NCBI GenBank assembly: GCA_014904845.1
Contig: MU119213.1
Location: 516,079-580,078, forward strand
Direction: 5' to 3'
Length of the DNA stretch: 64,000 nt
Origin: Acephala macrosclerotiorum
Lineage: Eukaryota > Ascomycota > Leotiomycetes > Helotiales > Mollisiaceae
Of the stretch, positions 1-11,456 are shown piece by piece (the stretch's first letter is position 1; every line of letters begins with the position of its first letter). Made by a program: the position numbers and the translations under genes. The notes beneath the pieces were generated by a model. The model ran no database searches, was not told the origin of the DNA, and worked only from the letters and a program-made list of their open reading frames with translations.

Positions 1-6
1 ACTTAC

Positions 7-622
7 CAGCCGTCTGGCATATAACGACGAACGATAAGTGGAATTTTCTTCTCTCTCAACTCCTTGATTGCGATCTGGAGCGGATCCGTCTCTCCTTCTA
101 AGTCTACGAGAACTGGCGCATTCATGCTATCAAGCCGATATTGTCAGCAAAATGGTCTTCAATGTGACTTCCATATTCCCCGAGAGACCAACCTAATCTG
201 CAAAGCCCTAGTTCCCAAGATTCTTGCTCTCTCGTACTTGGTCATGTATGGCGTAGTCGTGCGCTGGTCATTGGGAATCTTCTTGTCTTTTGGTGCCTTC
301 TCCGCCTTCCCTCGATTTGCCTGAGCACCTGGGTCTGATATAACAACACCACGATCGCCCGTCGTCAAGAGTTGATCTGGGTTTTGGCCGAGCGCAATAT
401 CGTCGGGATCCGCGTGGGTCTGCTCGTCTGGATCATAGGGTTCGACGGGCTCTTCCGGGTCGTAATCAGGCTCGTCATTATCATAAGCTGGAGAGAAACT
501 GTCATCTCCATCAGTAAAGTCCAAGGAAGAGCATAATTCCGCAACAGTTGTATTAAGGAGGCGGAAGCTGAAGAATTTGGTTGCACTTACCCGCCCTCGC
601 CTCCGTCTTCGTTGTCTGACAT
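7..622 (-). CDS. RPB6: RNA polymerases I/II/III shared subunit RPB6 (RPABC2), 3' end outside window
   Basis: This is the small subunit shared by all three nuclear RNA polymerases. It binds near the clamp and helps assembly. Exons on the minus strand are 591-622, 193-498 and 7-126. The introns are 499-590 and 127-192, and a third donor (GTAAGT) at positions 6-1 leads to a last exon beyond the window. The conserved core is visible: [19 protein letters not shown], then after the second intron [38 protein letters not shown]. The N-terminus is acidic, as usual in fungi. The start ATG at 622 gives [11 protein letters not shown], and splicing to 498 keeps the frame. The missing C-terminus should be only about 12-15 residues (family ends near EDW...). 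The gene is divergent from TFIIIA, with about 277 bp between start codons. Family identity is very secure. The first intron acceptor is chosen by reading frame. Confidence 0.93.
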
Positions 623-899
623 TGTGCCTGATAGAGTCGCAGATTGTCGGCGTCTATTGCGATGGTAAGAACACTTAGCGACGGTATAACGTGGTTTGCT
701 GTTGTGTCGTCAAGCTTGTCAGTCTCAAGAAATTTGAGCCTCGATCAACCAAAGGCCAAAATTTGGATAAGGGTTATGGCGCACAGACCACCTTGAGCCA
801 CACTTGCAGCCACCACCCTACAAGTTCGCCTCGAAATGTTTGACCAGAACTTTTTTTTTTTAAACTGATATCAGCATTGCGAATGCACGACAGTGAACA
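623..899. promoter_or_regulatory. Shared divergent promoter of RPB6 and TFIIIA
   Basis: The 277 bp between the two start codons must hold both core promoters and 5' leaders. An 11-nt T run at 851-861, followed shortly by TAAACTG, lies on the TFIIIA side, 39-49 bp before its ATG. No specific operator was recognised. The role is inferred from gene orientation. Confidence 0.5.
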
Positions 900-2601
900 A
901 TGGCTTCGACTGCGAGGAAGCGGAAGGCTCATGATGAGTTAGAGGAGGTGACTAAGAGATTGCGCATTGATAAATCAGCCCCCGTGGATGGTAATGTATT
1001 TACCCTCAAAGCTTTCGTGCTATTGCTAACAATTCGAAGTTGCTCCTTCGGCTGTGGATGATAGCGAGGATGATGACGAGTATCAATCCGATAGCAATCA
1101 CGACTCGGAAGAGGAAAGAGGAACCGATACGCCCATCACTCCATTCTCACCATCTCGAAAGAAGTTCCCATCGGAATTAAAGACGATCAAGTGTACCTAT
1201 GAAGGATGCCCAAAAACCTTCAATCGGCCAGCCCGATTGACCGCCCATCTGCGAACCCATACGAACGAGCGACCATACGTGTGCAAATATGAGGGTTGCG
1301 ATAAGTCGTACTTCGAGGACAAGCATCTACAGCAACATATTAAAGGATCTCATACCCACGAACGAGAGTTCCACTGCGATTGGGAAGGCTGCGGCAAAAG
1401 TTTCCTGACTTCAACTCGTCTGAATAGGCACAAGGATACTCATATCGGCCATGAACGATTTCGATGTACTTCGTATCCACCATGCAATCAGACTTTCCGC
1501 AAGCATCAAACTCTTCAACGGCATATTCGATCAGACCATCTACATCTGGCTCCTTTCCCTTGTACCTTTGTCGATCCTGATACTGGAGTGGCTTGCACTG
1601 CTGGGTTCGATGGTGCTACTGGTCTTCGACAACACGTTGATCGAATCCATGCACCAAGAGCGCTGATTCCATGTCCAGAATGCAATACACCAGGATTCAA
1701 GACGGAAAGGCAACTACAGGCCCATATCCGAAAGGAGCACGCAAACTGCATGTTCTGCGACCTGAAGTTTACCAGCCAGCAAGGCCTACTCAAGCACATC
1801 GAGAGCCAGCATTCTGGCAGCACACTCCAAGATAGGAAGAATGTGCCATGCACATATCCCGGTTGTGGTAAGAAGTTCACGAAGCAGAACAATCTCAACA
1901 CTCATATTCGAAGTGCGCATATGGGAGAGCGTTATATTTGTGGCTCCTTCGATGTCAGTGCCTTTCCGGATGTCAGCCACTTCGAATCTAGCGATGGCTG
2001 CGGAACCGACTTCGTCTCAAAAGCTAATCTAGTCGATCATATTCGTACTGCGCATCTTAAACTTCCAAGTCTCATCAACGCAAATCGAATCAAGTCCGTT
2101 AAGACCGAGCCTGAGGATGACGGTTATGTTCCGCCGAAGAAGTCCAAGAAGAAGTCCAAGAAGCAAAAAGCTTCAGCAATGGACGAGCTTCTTGGAATGT
2201 CCTATGCCGCCGACCCAAAGCGAACCATCCCTTGCATTGCCCCAGGATGCCCTCACATGTTTACTCGAGATTATGATCTTCAAGTACATTTGCAAAGCGC
2301 TCACCCATATGAAGCTCCCAGCTACGACCCTGCGTCATCTACTTTCAATACCAACTTTCTCGTCCCAGAGTCAGAACCGAATGTGGGCATGGGAACAGGC
2401 TTTACTATTGACCCTGCACTGGATCCTCAATTATATCAGCCGGGAGTTATGTATGACCAGGCAGACATCGACTGGGAGCTGCAGCGCCAAGCTTTAGAGG
2501 GAGGTCCATTCTGGGTTGGTGCTGATCAAGCTGGAAATGCATTTCAGAACCCGGATGAGTGGACTCAAGAGCAGCTTGAGATGCGGAGGTTGATCGGTTG
2601 A
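900..2601 (+). CDS. TFC2: Transcription factor IIIA-like C2H2 zinc-finger protein
   Basis: TFIIIA binds the internal control region of 5S rRNA genes and recruits TFIIIC/TFIIIB for RNA polymerase III. Exons are 900-990 and 1040-2601 (intron GTAATG..AAG), giving 550 aa. A basic-acidic N-terminus (RKRKAHDELEEV, then DDSEDDDE) precedes nine C2H2-type fingers from about residue 80 to 370. Examples are CTYEGCPKTF...H-x3-H, CKYEGCDKSY and CTYPGCGKKF. The fifth and ninth have enlarged Cys loops. A lysine-rich linker (KKSKKKSKKQK) leads to a tenth finger (CIAPGCPHMF...HLQSAHP) near residue 435, then an acidic/Gln tail. The last finger set apart by a spacer matches fungal TFIIIA, where a long spacer separates the final fingers. 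Divergent from RPB6. The start is the first ATG after the T-rich promoter and splices in frame. The alternative is another multi-C2H2 factor, but finger number and layout favour TFIIIA. Confidence 0.85.
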
Positions 2602-3001
2602 GAGCCGCGAAGTGAGTGGAGCGAATATAGTGCATTTCGGGCATTTGTGTGCTACAGTCTTACGTCTGTACGGAGTACTTGTGTTATGATACCCCAAAAG
2701 TTTTGCTGATAGCATTGATGAGCACAGATAGACTGGAGCATTTATGAATCTTGAATTCTGAATTCAGAAAATCCTCGAAGGGACTTTAATTTGTGTACTT
2801 GAAATCGTGAAACTACCACCCAATGCAGCCAGCCAGCCCATGCAATCGTCTCATTCCCGTTAGAAGAGCAAACACCATGATTGAAAGTTACTATGTACAA
2901 GAGGGCATTTGAGAGACATTGTGCTCCGGTACCTCACATCCATGCAATGTAGTCATTGATGAGAAACAAAGTAACATGAAAGTCGGTACTATGAAAAGCC
3001 A
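2602..3001. other. Intergenic region between convergent genes
   Basis: These 400 bp hold the 3' ends of TFIIIA and of the Whi5-like gene. The sequence is moderately AT-rich, with no ORF of substance on either strand. GAATTCTGAATTC at about 2753 is a small direct repeat of the motif GAATTC. Nothing else was seen. Confidence 0.5.
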
Positions 3002-4186
3002 TCAACCCTGTCTCATCAAGCTCAAAAGCCCGTCAGCAGCCCGGCCTTTCACCACACTGCTTGTGATATCACTGCGATTCCAAGTAGGACTGCCCAGAGA
3101 AGGTGGGTTCAAAAGTCGGTCTCGCTGACGAGGTAACAAAGGAGTAGAGAGGCCATCACGTGTATCGTCATGAAGGCGCTTAACAGGTGATATTGCATTA
3201 CCGACAATATGGGAGAGGTGAGGTGATGGCGGAGAAGAAGGGATGGTAAGAGCGGCAGGTTTTATCTTTTCGGCGGAAGGTTGCTGGAGGTTGATGTTGG
3301 GGATGCTAACCGACGGCAGAGGGGTCCGCGATATACCTGACACACCACGAGTTCGTTTGGGAAAAGCAGAGGGACGAATTTGGAGACGGGAGATGGGAAC
3401 ATCGATTTGGTTCGTCCGGACTTTGTAGTTGGCTAGGCTGAGACGGAGTCTGATCTCCTTGGCTTTCTGTCTAGCGTTAGCTTGGTGTTCTCGTAAAGAG
3501 GATGAAAGAGTACATACTCGTCTGATTTCTTCTGGGGTCAAAGGACGATGCGCCATGGCTGGTACCGACCTTCCTGGCCAGGTTGCCAGAAAGTCGTCAT
3601 CAGGGACCGTGATCGTCGTGTTCTGGGAGTCGTTGATAGAGTCGTTGATGGCAACGACGTCGGAGGAAGTGGGAGAAGAGGCGGACTCAGGTGAAAGAGA
3701 CACAAAATGCGATAAAAGCAACTGTTTTCAGAGTCAGTTGAAGTTTCAGTCACAACACCAACAAAGAAGGACACCCACTTCATTGCTTTCTCGTCCATGG
3801 TCATTCTCATTATCTCGGCTAGTCCTCTCGTCCGGTTCCAATGCAGGCACCATATGTCCGTATGGTTGGGGATGTTCTTGTACATCCAATCCTTGTATAT
3901 CCACTGCCGTAGAGGTACTCCTGCTGGTTCTCCTTCTCTTGACGGAGGGTCCGTCGAGATAAACATGGTGGTCAAGACTCTTCCCGACAACCACTCCAGC
4001 TTGTTGACCAGCCTTCCCACCCTCCTCTTCTCTGAATGTATCTTCCGACAATACCGCTCCACCTCGCCCCGGCTTTTTAGGACTGGTGATTTTGCGGGGC
4101 AGATTCCAAGAATCGGAGGGAGTGGGCGCCACATTGCTGTCGAGTCTACCTAGAGGGCGGCGGATTGGGGATGTCGAAGCCATCAT
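3002..4186 (-). CDS. Whi5/Nrm1-like G1/S transcriptional repressor
   Basis: Proteins with the Whi5 (GTB) motif bind SBF/MBF and restrain G1/S genes until cyclin-dependent kinase phosphorylates them. Exons on the minus strand are 3779-4186, 3518-3721 and 3002-3466, with introns of 57 and 51 nt (GTGGGT..CAG and GTATGT..CTAAC..CAG). The model gives 358 aa. The hallmark lies just after the second splice: KAKEIRLRLSLANYKVRTNQ, followed by a conserved Pro-Leu stretch. Removing the second intron joins LTPEEIRR to KAKEIRLRL, which fits the family better than reading through. Full CDK-type sites are visible: TSPIRRP near the N-terminus, TSPKKPG, and ISPVKRL in the C-terminal third, as expected for a CDK-inactivated repressor. 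The rest is low-complexity and probably disordered. The start is the first of two adjacent ATGs (MMASTSP). An upstream ORF up to 4456 may be leader with an unspliced 5' intron. Whether it is the Whi5 or Nrm1 orthologue cannot be decided here. Confidence 0.78.
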
Positions 4187-5145
4187 GGTGGGAAGGAGCG
4201 GAAGTAGATGTATGTAGCGATTGTTGTCAATTGAAGAAGTCACGCTGTGATTGTCCCTTTGTTCCTTCCTAATTGTACGCGATGATGTCGTCTGAGAGAG
4301 TATATTCGTGAGAATGTTTGCGCGTAGTATTGTTTGTGCCACACTTGACCTGGAAATCAGCACAGGTTGACCACAGACACTTTCAGAGAGTACTAACGTA
4401 CAGAGAGGAGCTGGATAATGTCGTACAACTGCAGTGGCGAGATTGAGGAGCTTCAATGTCTATCCGCGTGTGGTGGTGTTTATGCTGCACTGCACGCGTG
4501 AGTTAGTACATCTTGACCACACACATTCTCAAGAAAAATCAGTGCAAGGGTAAGAGAGGGAGGAAATATACAATGCCTTAAGGTTGCTGAAGTTGACATA
4601 CAGCTTCAGAGAAGTGATCTGTGTTGTTTACAGAGAAGTGTAGTGTTATAAGTCGCGTTTGGAAGTGGGCTCGTGAGCTTTCCAAAATCGCGTCTAATAC
4701 TGCCACTTCAATCCCTGCTGGAGCTGTACACCGCCTACCTCGGTCCCTGAGCTAACCGCTACTCGCTTAGCTCAGGGGTTTCTAGGGGTCTTGATCTAGA
4801 ATTTGAATGTCAATCATTTCAGATGACAGGAGAAAAGCTTGATATTGGTATGCATTTGATCATGGAAAGCAGAGACTGCAGCAGTATGGCTACTTCCAGG
4901 TATCTTGAGACTAAGCGCTTCGTACTTATCAACCGAGGATCGATCAGATAAATGCGATTCAAACTCCAGCTGATAAGTATGCTTGGATAATCCCTTCTCT
5001 AGAATGCAGACACTTCTGCTCCATACCGTTTCTGTTAGAAGTTACGAATGAGCATACATTGGATGATGATGTGAGAGGGGGGTAGAGCACCTCATGTATA
5101 AGATGAGTGGGATAGAATGACCCACGTGATCGGTGAGCCTCTGAC
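4187..5145. other. Intergenic region with a perfect 11-bp inverted repeat
   Basis: This is the leader/promoter of the Whi5-like gene, followed by spacer. A perfect 11-bp inverted repeat, CCCTGAGCTAA at 4745-4755 and TTAGCTCAGGG at 4767-4777, has an 11-nt loop. It resembles a tRNA D-arm word (TAGCTCAG) but no tRNA acceptor or T-arm follows. A possible 5'-UTR intron of the Whi5-like gene lies around 4348-4398. No coding signal was seen. Confidence 0.45.
4745..4777. repeat. Short perfect inverted repeat (11-bp arms)
   Basis: The arms CCCTGAGCTAA and TTAGCTCAGGG are exact reverse complements around an 11-nt loop. It could form a hairpin or be a factor-binding palindrome. The function is unknown. 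Confidence 0.6.
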
Positions 5146-6321
5146 CTAAGTGCATTCTATGAGTCCAATATGTCTGTCTCTAATTTTTACTCCCATCCAA
5201 CACAACCCCTCACCTGCTTTTCTTAACTTTCCTCCCCTGCCAAACCCCCCAAAGAAATCTCTGAAGAACCCCATCGCCTCCCAAATTAGCAGCAAAGCAC
5301 AAGTAACCAAAGCAAAGAAAACCCAAATAAAACGAATCACAACCCACCCAATAAAAACCCCTTTCGAGAATATATAATGCTTCAAAAACATCGGTAACGG
5401 GATGATGAAATCCATCAATAGAGTCAAGATCGTAGCAGATATGCATGCGAATCTGAAGGCTTCTTTGAGGCGAGTGGGATCTTTCATGGTGGCTTTGTCT
5501 TCAAGGGCTTCGGCGTCCTCGTGCTGGATTGTGGGAAGGATGGTGTTGTTTGTTGTTGGAGCAAAGAAGATAAAGACGATGTGCGTCGCTGTCCCTACAC
5601 GTCGAAGAATTTGGTCAGCATAGTTTGTAAACAAGTTCTCTAACAAGAGGGGAGAGTCTACGTCGAGAGCCATATCATAGGAAAATGAAATAGCATCATG
5701 AGAAGACAATATGGTGAGTGAAGCACAGTCTTCAGAGGCATAAAACCCACCGTATCTTGTATGGATGATCTCAAGGAACGTATGGCATCTCGGAGCATTC
5801 TGCTTCACCTTATAATCAAGGACAGCAAACAAGAAAATCTGCACCGTGGCTCCAGCAGCATCTATGAACTCTTATCAGCCACAAGCCATCTCAAACACAG
5901 TCATAAATACTAACATTACAAATCCATTAGCATTAAAACTCAACCTCAAGAATCACAACATACCCAGAAAGGTCCAAAGATACCATACTCATACGCCACA
6001 GTAGAACTCTGCAAAAGTTTTGCAGCCCAGGTCCAAGCCGAGGTGATACCTGCTGCTATGAGACCGGACTTGACACTTCTGCTGGCGGTGTTGAATTCTT
6101 CGTTGCCTTTGGTGGAATATTTTGTGCGTCGGTTCTGAGTCTAGAGTTAGCTAAGGCTGTCACAAAGTGAGGATTAAGGCTTACTGACTTGTATGTAGGA
6201 GATTCCTGCCATGAGAAAGGCGAAGAAGAACTTTCAAGGGTCAGCTCTAGATGATGCCCCTAGTAGCCTGAGACACGGGGTCAGACATAGGAGCCGTTGA
6301 GCCCACTGTTGATGCCGTCAT
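5146..6321 (-). pseudogene. Relic of a DUR3-type urea/sodium-solute symporter
   Basis: DUR3 proteins (SSS family, about 650-700 aa, 15 membrane helices) import urea across the plasma membrane. Here only the two ends survive. From 6321 the minus strand gives a start, then stops (TAG, TGA) before a first-helix remnant FFFAFLMAGISYIQ. After an intron comes [21 protein letters not shown] and [20 protein letters not shown]...GPFW, the classic DUR3 N-terminal signature. Next comes KVKQNAPRCHTFLEIIHTRYG, and then the central helices are missing: the frame passes through non-conserved sequence to ATHIVFIFFA. The C-terminal part is MKDPTRLKEAFRFA...PMFLKHYIFSKGVFIGWVV...LIWEAMGFFRDFFGG. About 350 residues are deleted. 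It lies next to a broken M20 carbamoylase, so both may have belonged to one nitrogen-salvage pair. Family identity rests on the ends only. Confidence 0.72.
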
Positions 6322-7143
6322 ATTCGGAGTTAGAAATGAAGATACAATTTTCTCCACTGAATTGAGGGTATTCGCTGGGTAGGTAATGCTTGATGAGCTG
6401 TCGCTGAGAAGTCGTGAGAAGGTTTGATAAGAAAGGGGATTTCATTGTCTCTTTTGGAGGAGATATACATTAATATTTGCCTTCTTAGGATGGAGATGCG
6501 TGCCGTCTTCATTATCAAGAGATTTTGAAGATATTCAAACAACCCCGGATTCGACAAAGAGGAAAAGATTATCGCCGTTGATGCAAGATAGAGATGTCAC
6601 TCGGCTATAACTTGTGGAGACGTATGCGAGGATGTATCCCACTCTTGCACTCCCCTCCCGATAAGGCGTACAAGAGCTCCCGAGCTTAATTGAATTGCAT
6701 TCGAAACCTCTCAGGGCGGGGAGGATAGGAGGCAAACCGCGATGATGATCGGTATAGGCTATCCGATGCTGTGGAGATGTTTGAGGAGAATATGGGGAGT
6801 TCTATAGATAAGAGAAAACTCGAATGAGAGGAAGCGAAAGCCCCTTCTAGCCCCAGACTTTTAAGACACTGGAGCAGGGATAAAATTTAATTCAAATGCT
6901 TGCCATATTCGCATTCAAACGTGCGGTATCAGTGGTTGGTAGACGGCTCTACGTGACATCGCCCTTGGCTTCTAAATTTAGCATCAATGTAAGCAGTACA
7001 GTCTCGATCTCTAGGAATATACAAAATAAAGCATGCGTACTAACTTGTGTAGGGTGACCGTCTCTGGGTCCGTGGTAGCATTGAGACATACGCGATAATT
7101 CTAATAGTTTTGACAGAACGATATCCACGAGACCGCGAAATAG
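6322..7143. other. Spacer between two decayed genes
   Basis: About 0.8 kb lies between the divergently oriented urea-transporter and carbamoylase relics and presumably once held both promoters. No intact ORF above background was found. The region from about 7020 may include the degenerate first exon of the carbamoylase. No repeat was recognised. Confidence 0.4.
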
Positions 7144-8530
7144 AGTGCACCATTTCCAGGAGGAGTGACCCGTTTATGTGCCGATGAAAATGATAAGATG
7201 GTCAGAGATTGGTTTCGAGAGCAGGTCCTTGCCCCGATCGCTGACTACAAGGTAAGCATGTTGCTATCCTCCCAGAGCATAACTGATAGAAGAAAAGGTG
7301 AACGCAACAGGCAGTCAGATGGCATTGCTTGAAGGTGACAACTCGATCCCGCCAATCGCTATGGGCTCCCATTTGGATACTGTAGCTACTGGAGGAAAGT
7401 TCGATGGGCCACTCGGCGCAAGTGATGACTCAGACATCCATAAGAAGTCACATTTGCTGACGCCGCGTAGGTACTAGGAGCTCTCGAGGTTCTCCGCAGC
7501 ATGAAAGCGCAAAATATCAAGACCCGAGCTCCGTTAGTCCTGATCAACTGGGCCAACGAAGAAGGTGCAAGATTCTTCCCACTTCTTGGCTCATCCTGCG
7601 TCTATGCTGAACAATCGACTGTCGAAGATGCTCACGCATCAATCTCAACTGACAACTCGTCACCGACGATAGGCGGAGAACTGGCCAAGATTGGATACGT
7701 TGGAGACGGACCCAACTACTTCGATGAATTTCCGATCTCTGCTCATTTGGAGATCTATGTTGAGCAGCATACGGATCTTGAGAAGGCGGGGAAGCCTGTG
7801 TGTTGGGTTGAGGGTTGGCAAGGTATGACCTGAGCGTCTGAGAGGACACACATGAGAGTAAGCTAATAAACCACTTCTAGGAATGACATGTTACAACGTC
7901 GTCTTTCACGGCGACGATGGTCATGCTAACACGTAAGTCTGCTCTGATCTCCATAGTACGAAAGTGGCATATTGATTTTGCAATTGTAGCAAACCGATGT
8001 ATGGCCGTCGAGACAGGTTTGCAGCATCTGCCAAACTCGTCAATGAACTGGAAAATCTTGCATACGAGATGAACGACTACACTACAACCACAGGAATCCA
8101 CTCTCACCCCTTCGGAAGCTGCAACATCCAATCAAAAACAAAAGTAGTATTCTGCTTGATGCACAATGAAGCCGAGGGCCTAGAAGCAATGGGTGAAGAA
8201 ATCGGAAAGCGCACCAAAAGCATTGCAGGACAACGTGGCTTGTATTACGAACTAGCGAGGGACATTCATCCTTTGCCAGGTAACTTCTGGCCAGAAGCCA
8301 TTGCCTGTGTGAGAGATGCTTGCGATGATAAGGGAATTACGTCGAGGACTGGAATGGGGCATGAATAAAGGATGACTACCTTCAAAGTTCCAACAGCTAT
8401 GGCGTTTGTGAGAGTTAAGGGTGGTATCAGTCACTCGTCGAAGGAGTGGAGTGATAAAGAGGATTGTGCTGAAGGTGCGCTTGTGTTGGGGAAGGCGGTA
8501 CTCAATTTTGATGAATTTAAACACTTCTAG
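7144..8530 (+). pseudogene. Relic of an M20-family N-carbamoyl amino acid hydrolase / beta-ureidopropionase
   Basis: Enzymes of this family hydrolyse N-carbamoyl-beta-alanine or N-carbamoyl amino acids (pyrimidine/hydantoin breakdown). Exon-like blocks are 7144-7251, 7298-7417, 7471-7822, 7881-7932 and 7990-8530. Family motifs read through: GGVTRLCADENDKMVRDWF, MGSHLDTVATGGKFDGPLG (metal-binding HxD), INWANEEGARF (catalytic Glu pair), HLEIYVEQH, HGDDGHANT and the C-terminal GISHSSKEWSDKEDC. Two lesions are seen. TAG at 7141-7143 sits just before the first block, where related proteins continue the reading frame. An in-frame TAA at 8366-8368 follows GMGHE and cuts off the last 53 codons, which stay in frame to TAG at 8528-8530. 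The intron 7418-7470 has a GC donor (GCAAGT). A usable start codon was not found. It could be a very recently disabled gene. Confidence 0.75.
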
Positions 8531-11456
8531 AAGAAGAGATTAGCAGAAAACAATCCGGCGGTGCTTTGAAATGTTAATGCTAATGTAGAGGTGGTATAAA
8601 CGAAATCTCTGCCTACGAGTTGCAATTGTACGCTTTTCTCTCAAAGATGGACTCGATCAAATGTGGAACGTTTGCAGCGCACTATATGAAATCTTGAATC
8701 TGCATACTGAAGCAAGTGATTGAAGACGTTGAATATGAAATTCAAACGCCAAACATAGTTCCGCCAATATGATTATGGCGTCGAGTCAGGGACAAGTGTA
8801 GCAGCAGGGGTTGAACAGCAACTGAAACGGATGACTCGTAATCGCTTGATCACAGAGATTTGAGCATCTCCAAGTATTGGGACATAAGTACAGGTATGGA
8901 CTGTACAGATGTGAAAGTGAGAGTGATTGTGATAATGCTTGGGTATTTTGAATTCGAAGTCGTCAGTGGATTGGCGTCCCTGCCACTTCTCCACTTTCGC
9001 GCTTCTGCAGCAAATTCTAGAGGGCCGTGCGATTCGAGGGCGTGTAACAAGGACGTCGGAGTGGAGGTGTTGGTGAACCCCAGATGTGAGGCGCTTAATA
9101 AAAGAAAAAAGATACGAGGGAACCTCTCAAATGCTTGGGAGAGACGAATTCTGCAGTGGGGCAAAAACACATGACTCTCGCTTAGGTACATAGGTACTTT
9201 GGACGACCTGCAGGTTCGAGAAAGCGACTCAGCAAAGTACCAGAGCTCTGGGTTCATTGGGACTTGTTCAATCCAGGAATCAAGCCGAACGAGCCGCTTT
9301 AAGGGTCTGAGACTCCTTTACAAAGCTGCAAAGACTTTGAAATCCAAGTGGATGCGAACAGCCAAGACTTCCGGGTAACGCAAAGTCGCCTTTCCACATG
9401 CAATCTGGGCGCGATCCACGTGATGAGAAGGGCTGATAACCTTGATCCGCCGGTCTTCCCATTTGTTTGCTCTTTATTTCAAGATATCAGTGGCCGGTGG
9501 GACGAATTAGATAACTCATGACGAGTGTTGATGGCCGGTTCGAAGCCAACTCTGGCCAGGTCATGCCGCCATTGATTCGCAACACACGCGCAATCGAGGC
9601 GAATATCGCCAGCCCTGCATTACGGCAAGTTAGCGATTCTGGAAAGCCCGTGGCACGAGGCGGTCTACCCCTGCTTTAGTATAGAATCATGATTGGGACT
9701 CGCGCGTCAGAAGCGATTGATTTTCCTTTTTCGAACATGCTGGTGGAAAGGGGATCGCTCTTCATCTTTTCGCCAGACAGCCGTACTTCGTAAGATCATG
9801 GGTGGGTGGAATTTATCTCGTCCCTCTCATTAGCTCACCAGGGTTTGAATGATCTGCAAGTAGGCTGCCAGGCATTCCAGCCTGACAGGGATGCGAGGGC
9901 TCCCATCACTGCATCAGGGCCGCTGGTTGGAATCTTTCACCAAAAGTCAAGAGGAATGGTTGTGGACAGCGCGCACTCATCACTCGTCACTCATCAGGAT
10001 CCTACCGTGCTGGCCAAAGAGAACGATGAGAAGCCGTTGGATCTGGGTGCGACCAGAAAGCTGGACTTGACTTTACTAGGTTTGTGCGGCATGGCAGCAT
10101 AGATCATTCTGATGCGCCAGTCCGAAACCACCCCTAAATTCGAACAAGTCCCAGAAAGTAAACCTGACCCTTGCACGCCATTTCCTCCACACATGGGCCA
10201 TGGCGGCATGCGTCTGCATCGTCGAACCTTCAGAAATTCCTCGGATCTCCAGATCGACCACCTCAACTGTACCGTTTGGTGAATGTGAGTGAGGCTGCTG
10301 CTCAGATCATAAATAATCTTCAGCACAGAGGGGTTCGGAGGAGGCCGTAAAGTCATCTCCAATGACAATCATTGAATCAAATGACGGGGCGTCTTTTTGG
10401 CCCAGCAGCGTGACACACTCACCAGGACTTTTTGGGCAGTGAAACCATTTTCAGCACCTCGCTCACTCGACTCGCCTCTCTGCGGGAGAAAACTGTGCAA
10501 GAACCATCGCAGAGCCAGCAGTCATGAACACGTAGAAGAAAGATTCGTGCTGTAGAATTCCTGGCCTCCTCGAATGCTGATAACCTAATAAGATACTGCA
10601 ATTCAATATTTTCCTCATATGCGCAGCTGGCCCCTCTGCCACCTGGGTAAAAGAGCCCAATAGCGTGAAGGAAGGGCTTAGCCTAGCAGTGGCGCCGCTG
10701 CTAGCCAAGTGGGCATCCATCTGCCTCGAACCTGGCGAGAACACAACCATATCGTCGACAACACACTCAGTCTCAGTCTTCTCTCACTCTCTCCTCTCTC
10801 CCCTCATCACGGGCATATTGCAGCCACGCTCGAATATTCTGTGTTCTCGGGCCGCTGCGACCAAGGACGACATTATTCACGAACCCACCGGTAATTCAGC
10901 GCTCTGCCGGAGCAGGGGTGCAACTCATCTAGTTAACAGTACTAGGGGTGTCGCAACTGTTTGAAGACATCCAAGCGCAATCACTCTCTTCACACTTCCC
11001 ACGGCGCACTCTGCCTTCCACTTGCCGTCCAGATCTGCTTCCAACAGCACGTCGTCTGCTCAGGCACCGATCCTATCGAGTCGCTGCTCGCTCACCCTCA
11101 CTCAGCCTCATCCTTCCCGGTGCTTCGAGACAACGATTCCCCCCCTCTCTCGATTTCGGTCTTTGCGTCGAATCTACATCACGATCGAACCCACGATACC
11201 CAGTAAGAGGATCTCGCGCAACCCAGATTCTAGCTCAATGTGGACCAAATAGGCAGCTGGCCGTCCTTCAACAACACGAAGTTCGTTCTTTTTTCCGACA
11301 GATCACAACATTGAAAAAGCACCACGACTACTTCCTTCGATACGACAAGTTTCACGAGTTTCGAATAATAACAGTTGGGTTGGGTCGTGATCCTGTTCCA
11401 AATTCAGAGTCCCTCCTCCGCGACGGAGCGTGGCTGCTGCCACAGTCGCTCTCAGC
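8531..11456. other. Long gene-free region upstream of MED15
   Basis: In these 2.9 kb no ORF resembles a protein family and no splice-joined frame could be built on either strand. The last 700 bp (about 10750-11456) are pyrimidine-rich in part (a CT tract near 10770-10805) and contain several short upstream ATG frames. They probably form the promoter and long 5' leader of MED15. The remainder (8531-10700) shows no repeat, tRNA or transposon that I can recognise. Confidence 0.45.

Noticed and set aside
4745..4830. Possible tRNA gene suggested by TTAGCTCAGGGG
   Set aside because: No matching acceptor stem, anticodon arm or GGTTCGA-type T-arm within the required distance.
7941..9560. Other GGTTCGA-like words as tRNA T-arms
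   Set aside because: The surrounding sequence does not fold into a cloverleaf by eye.
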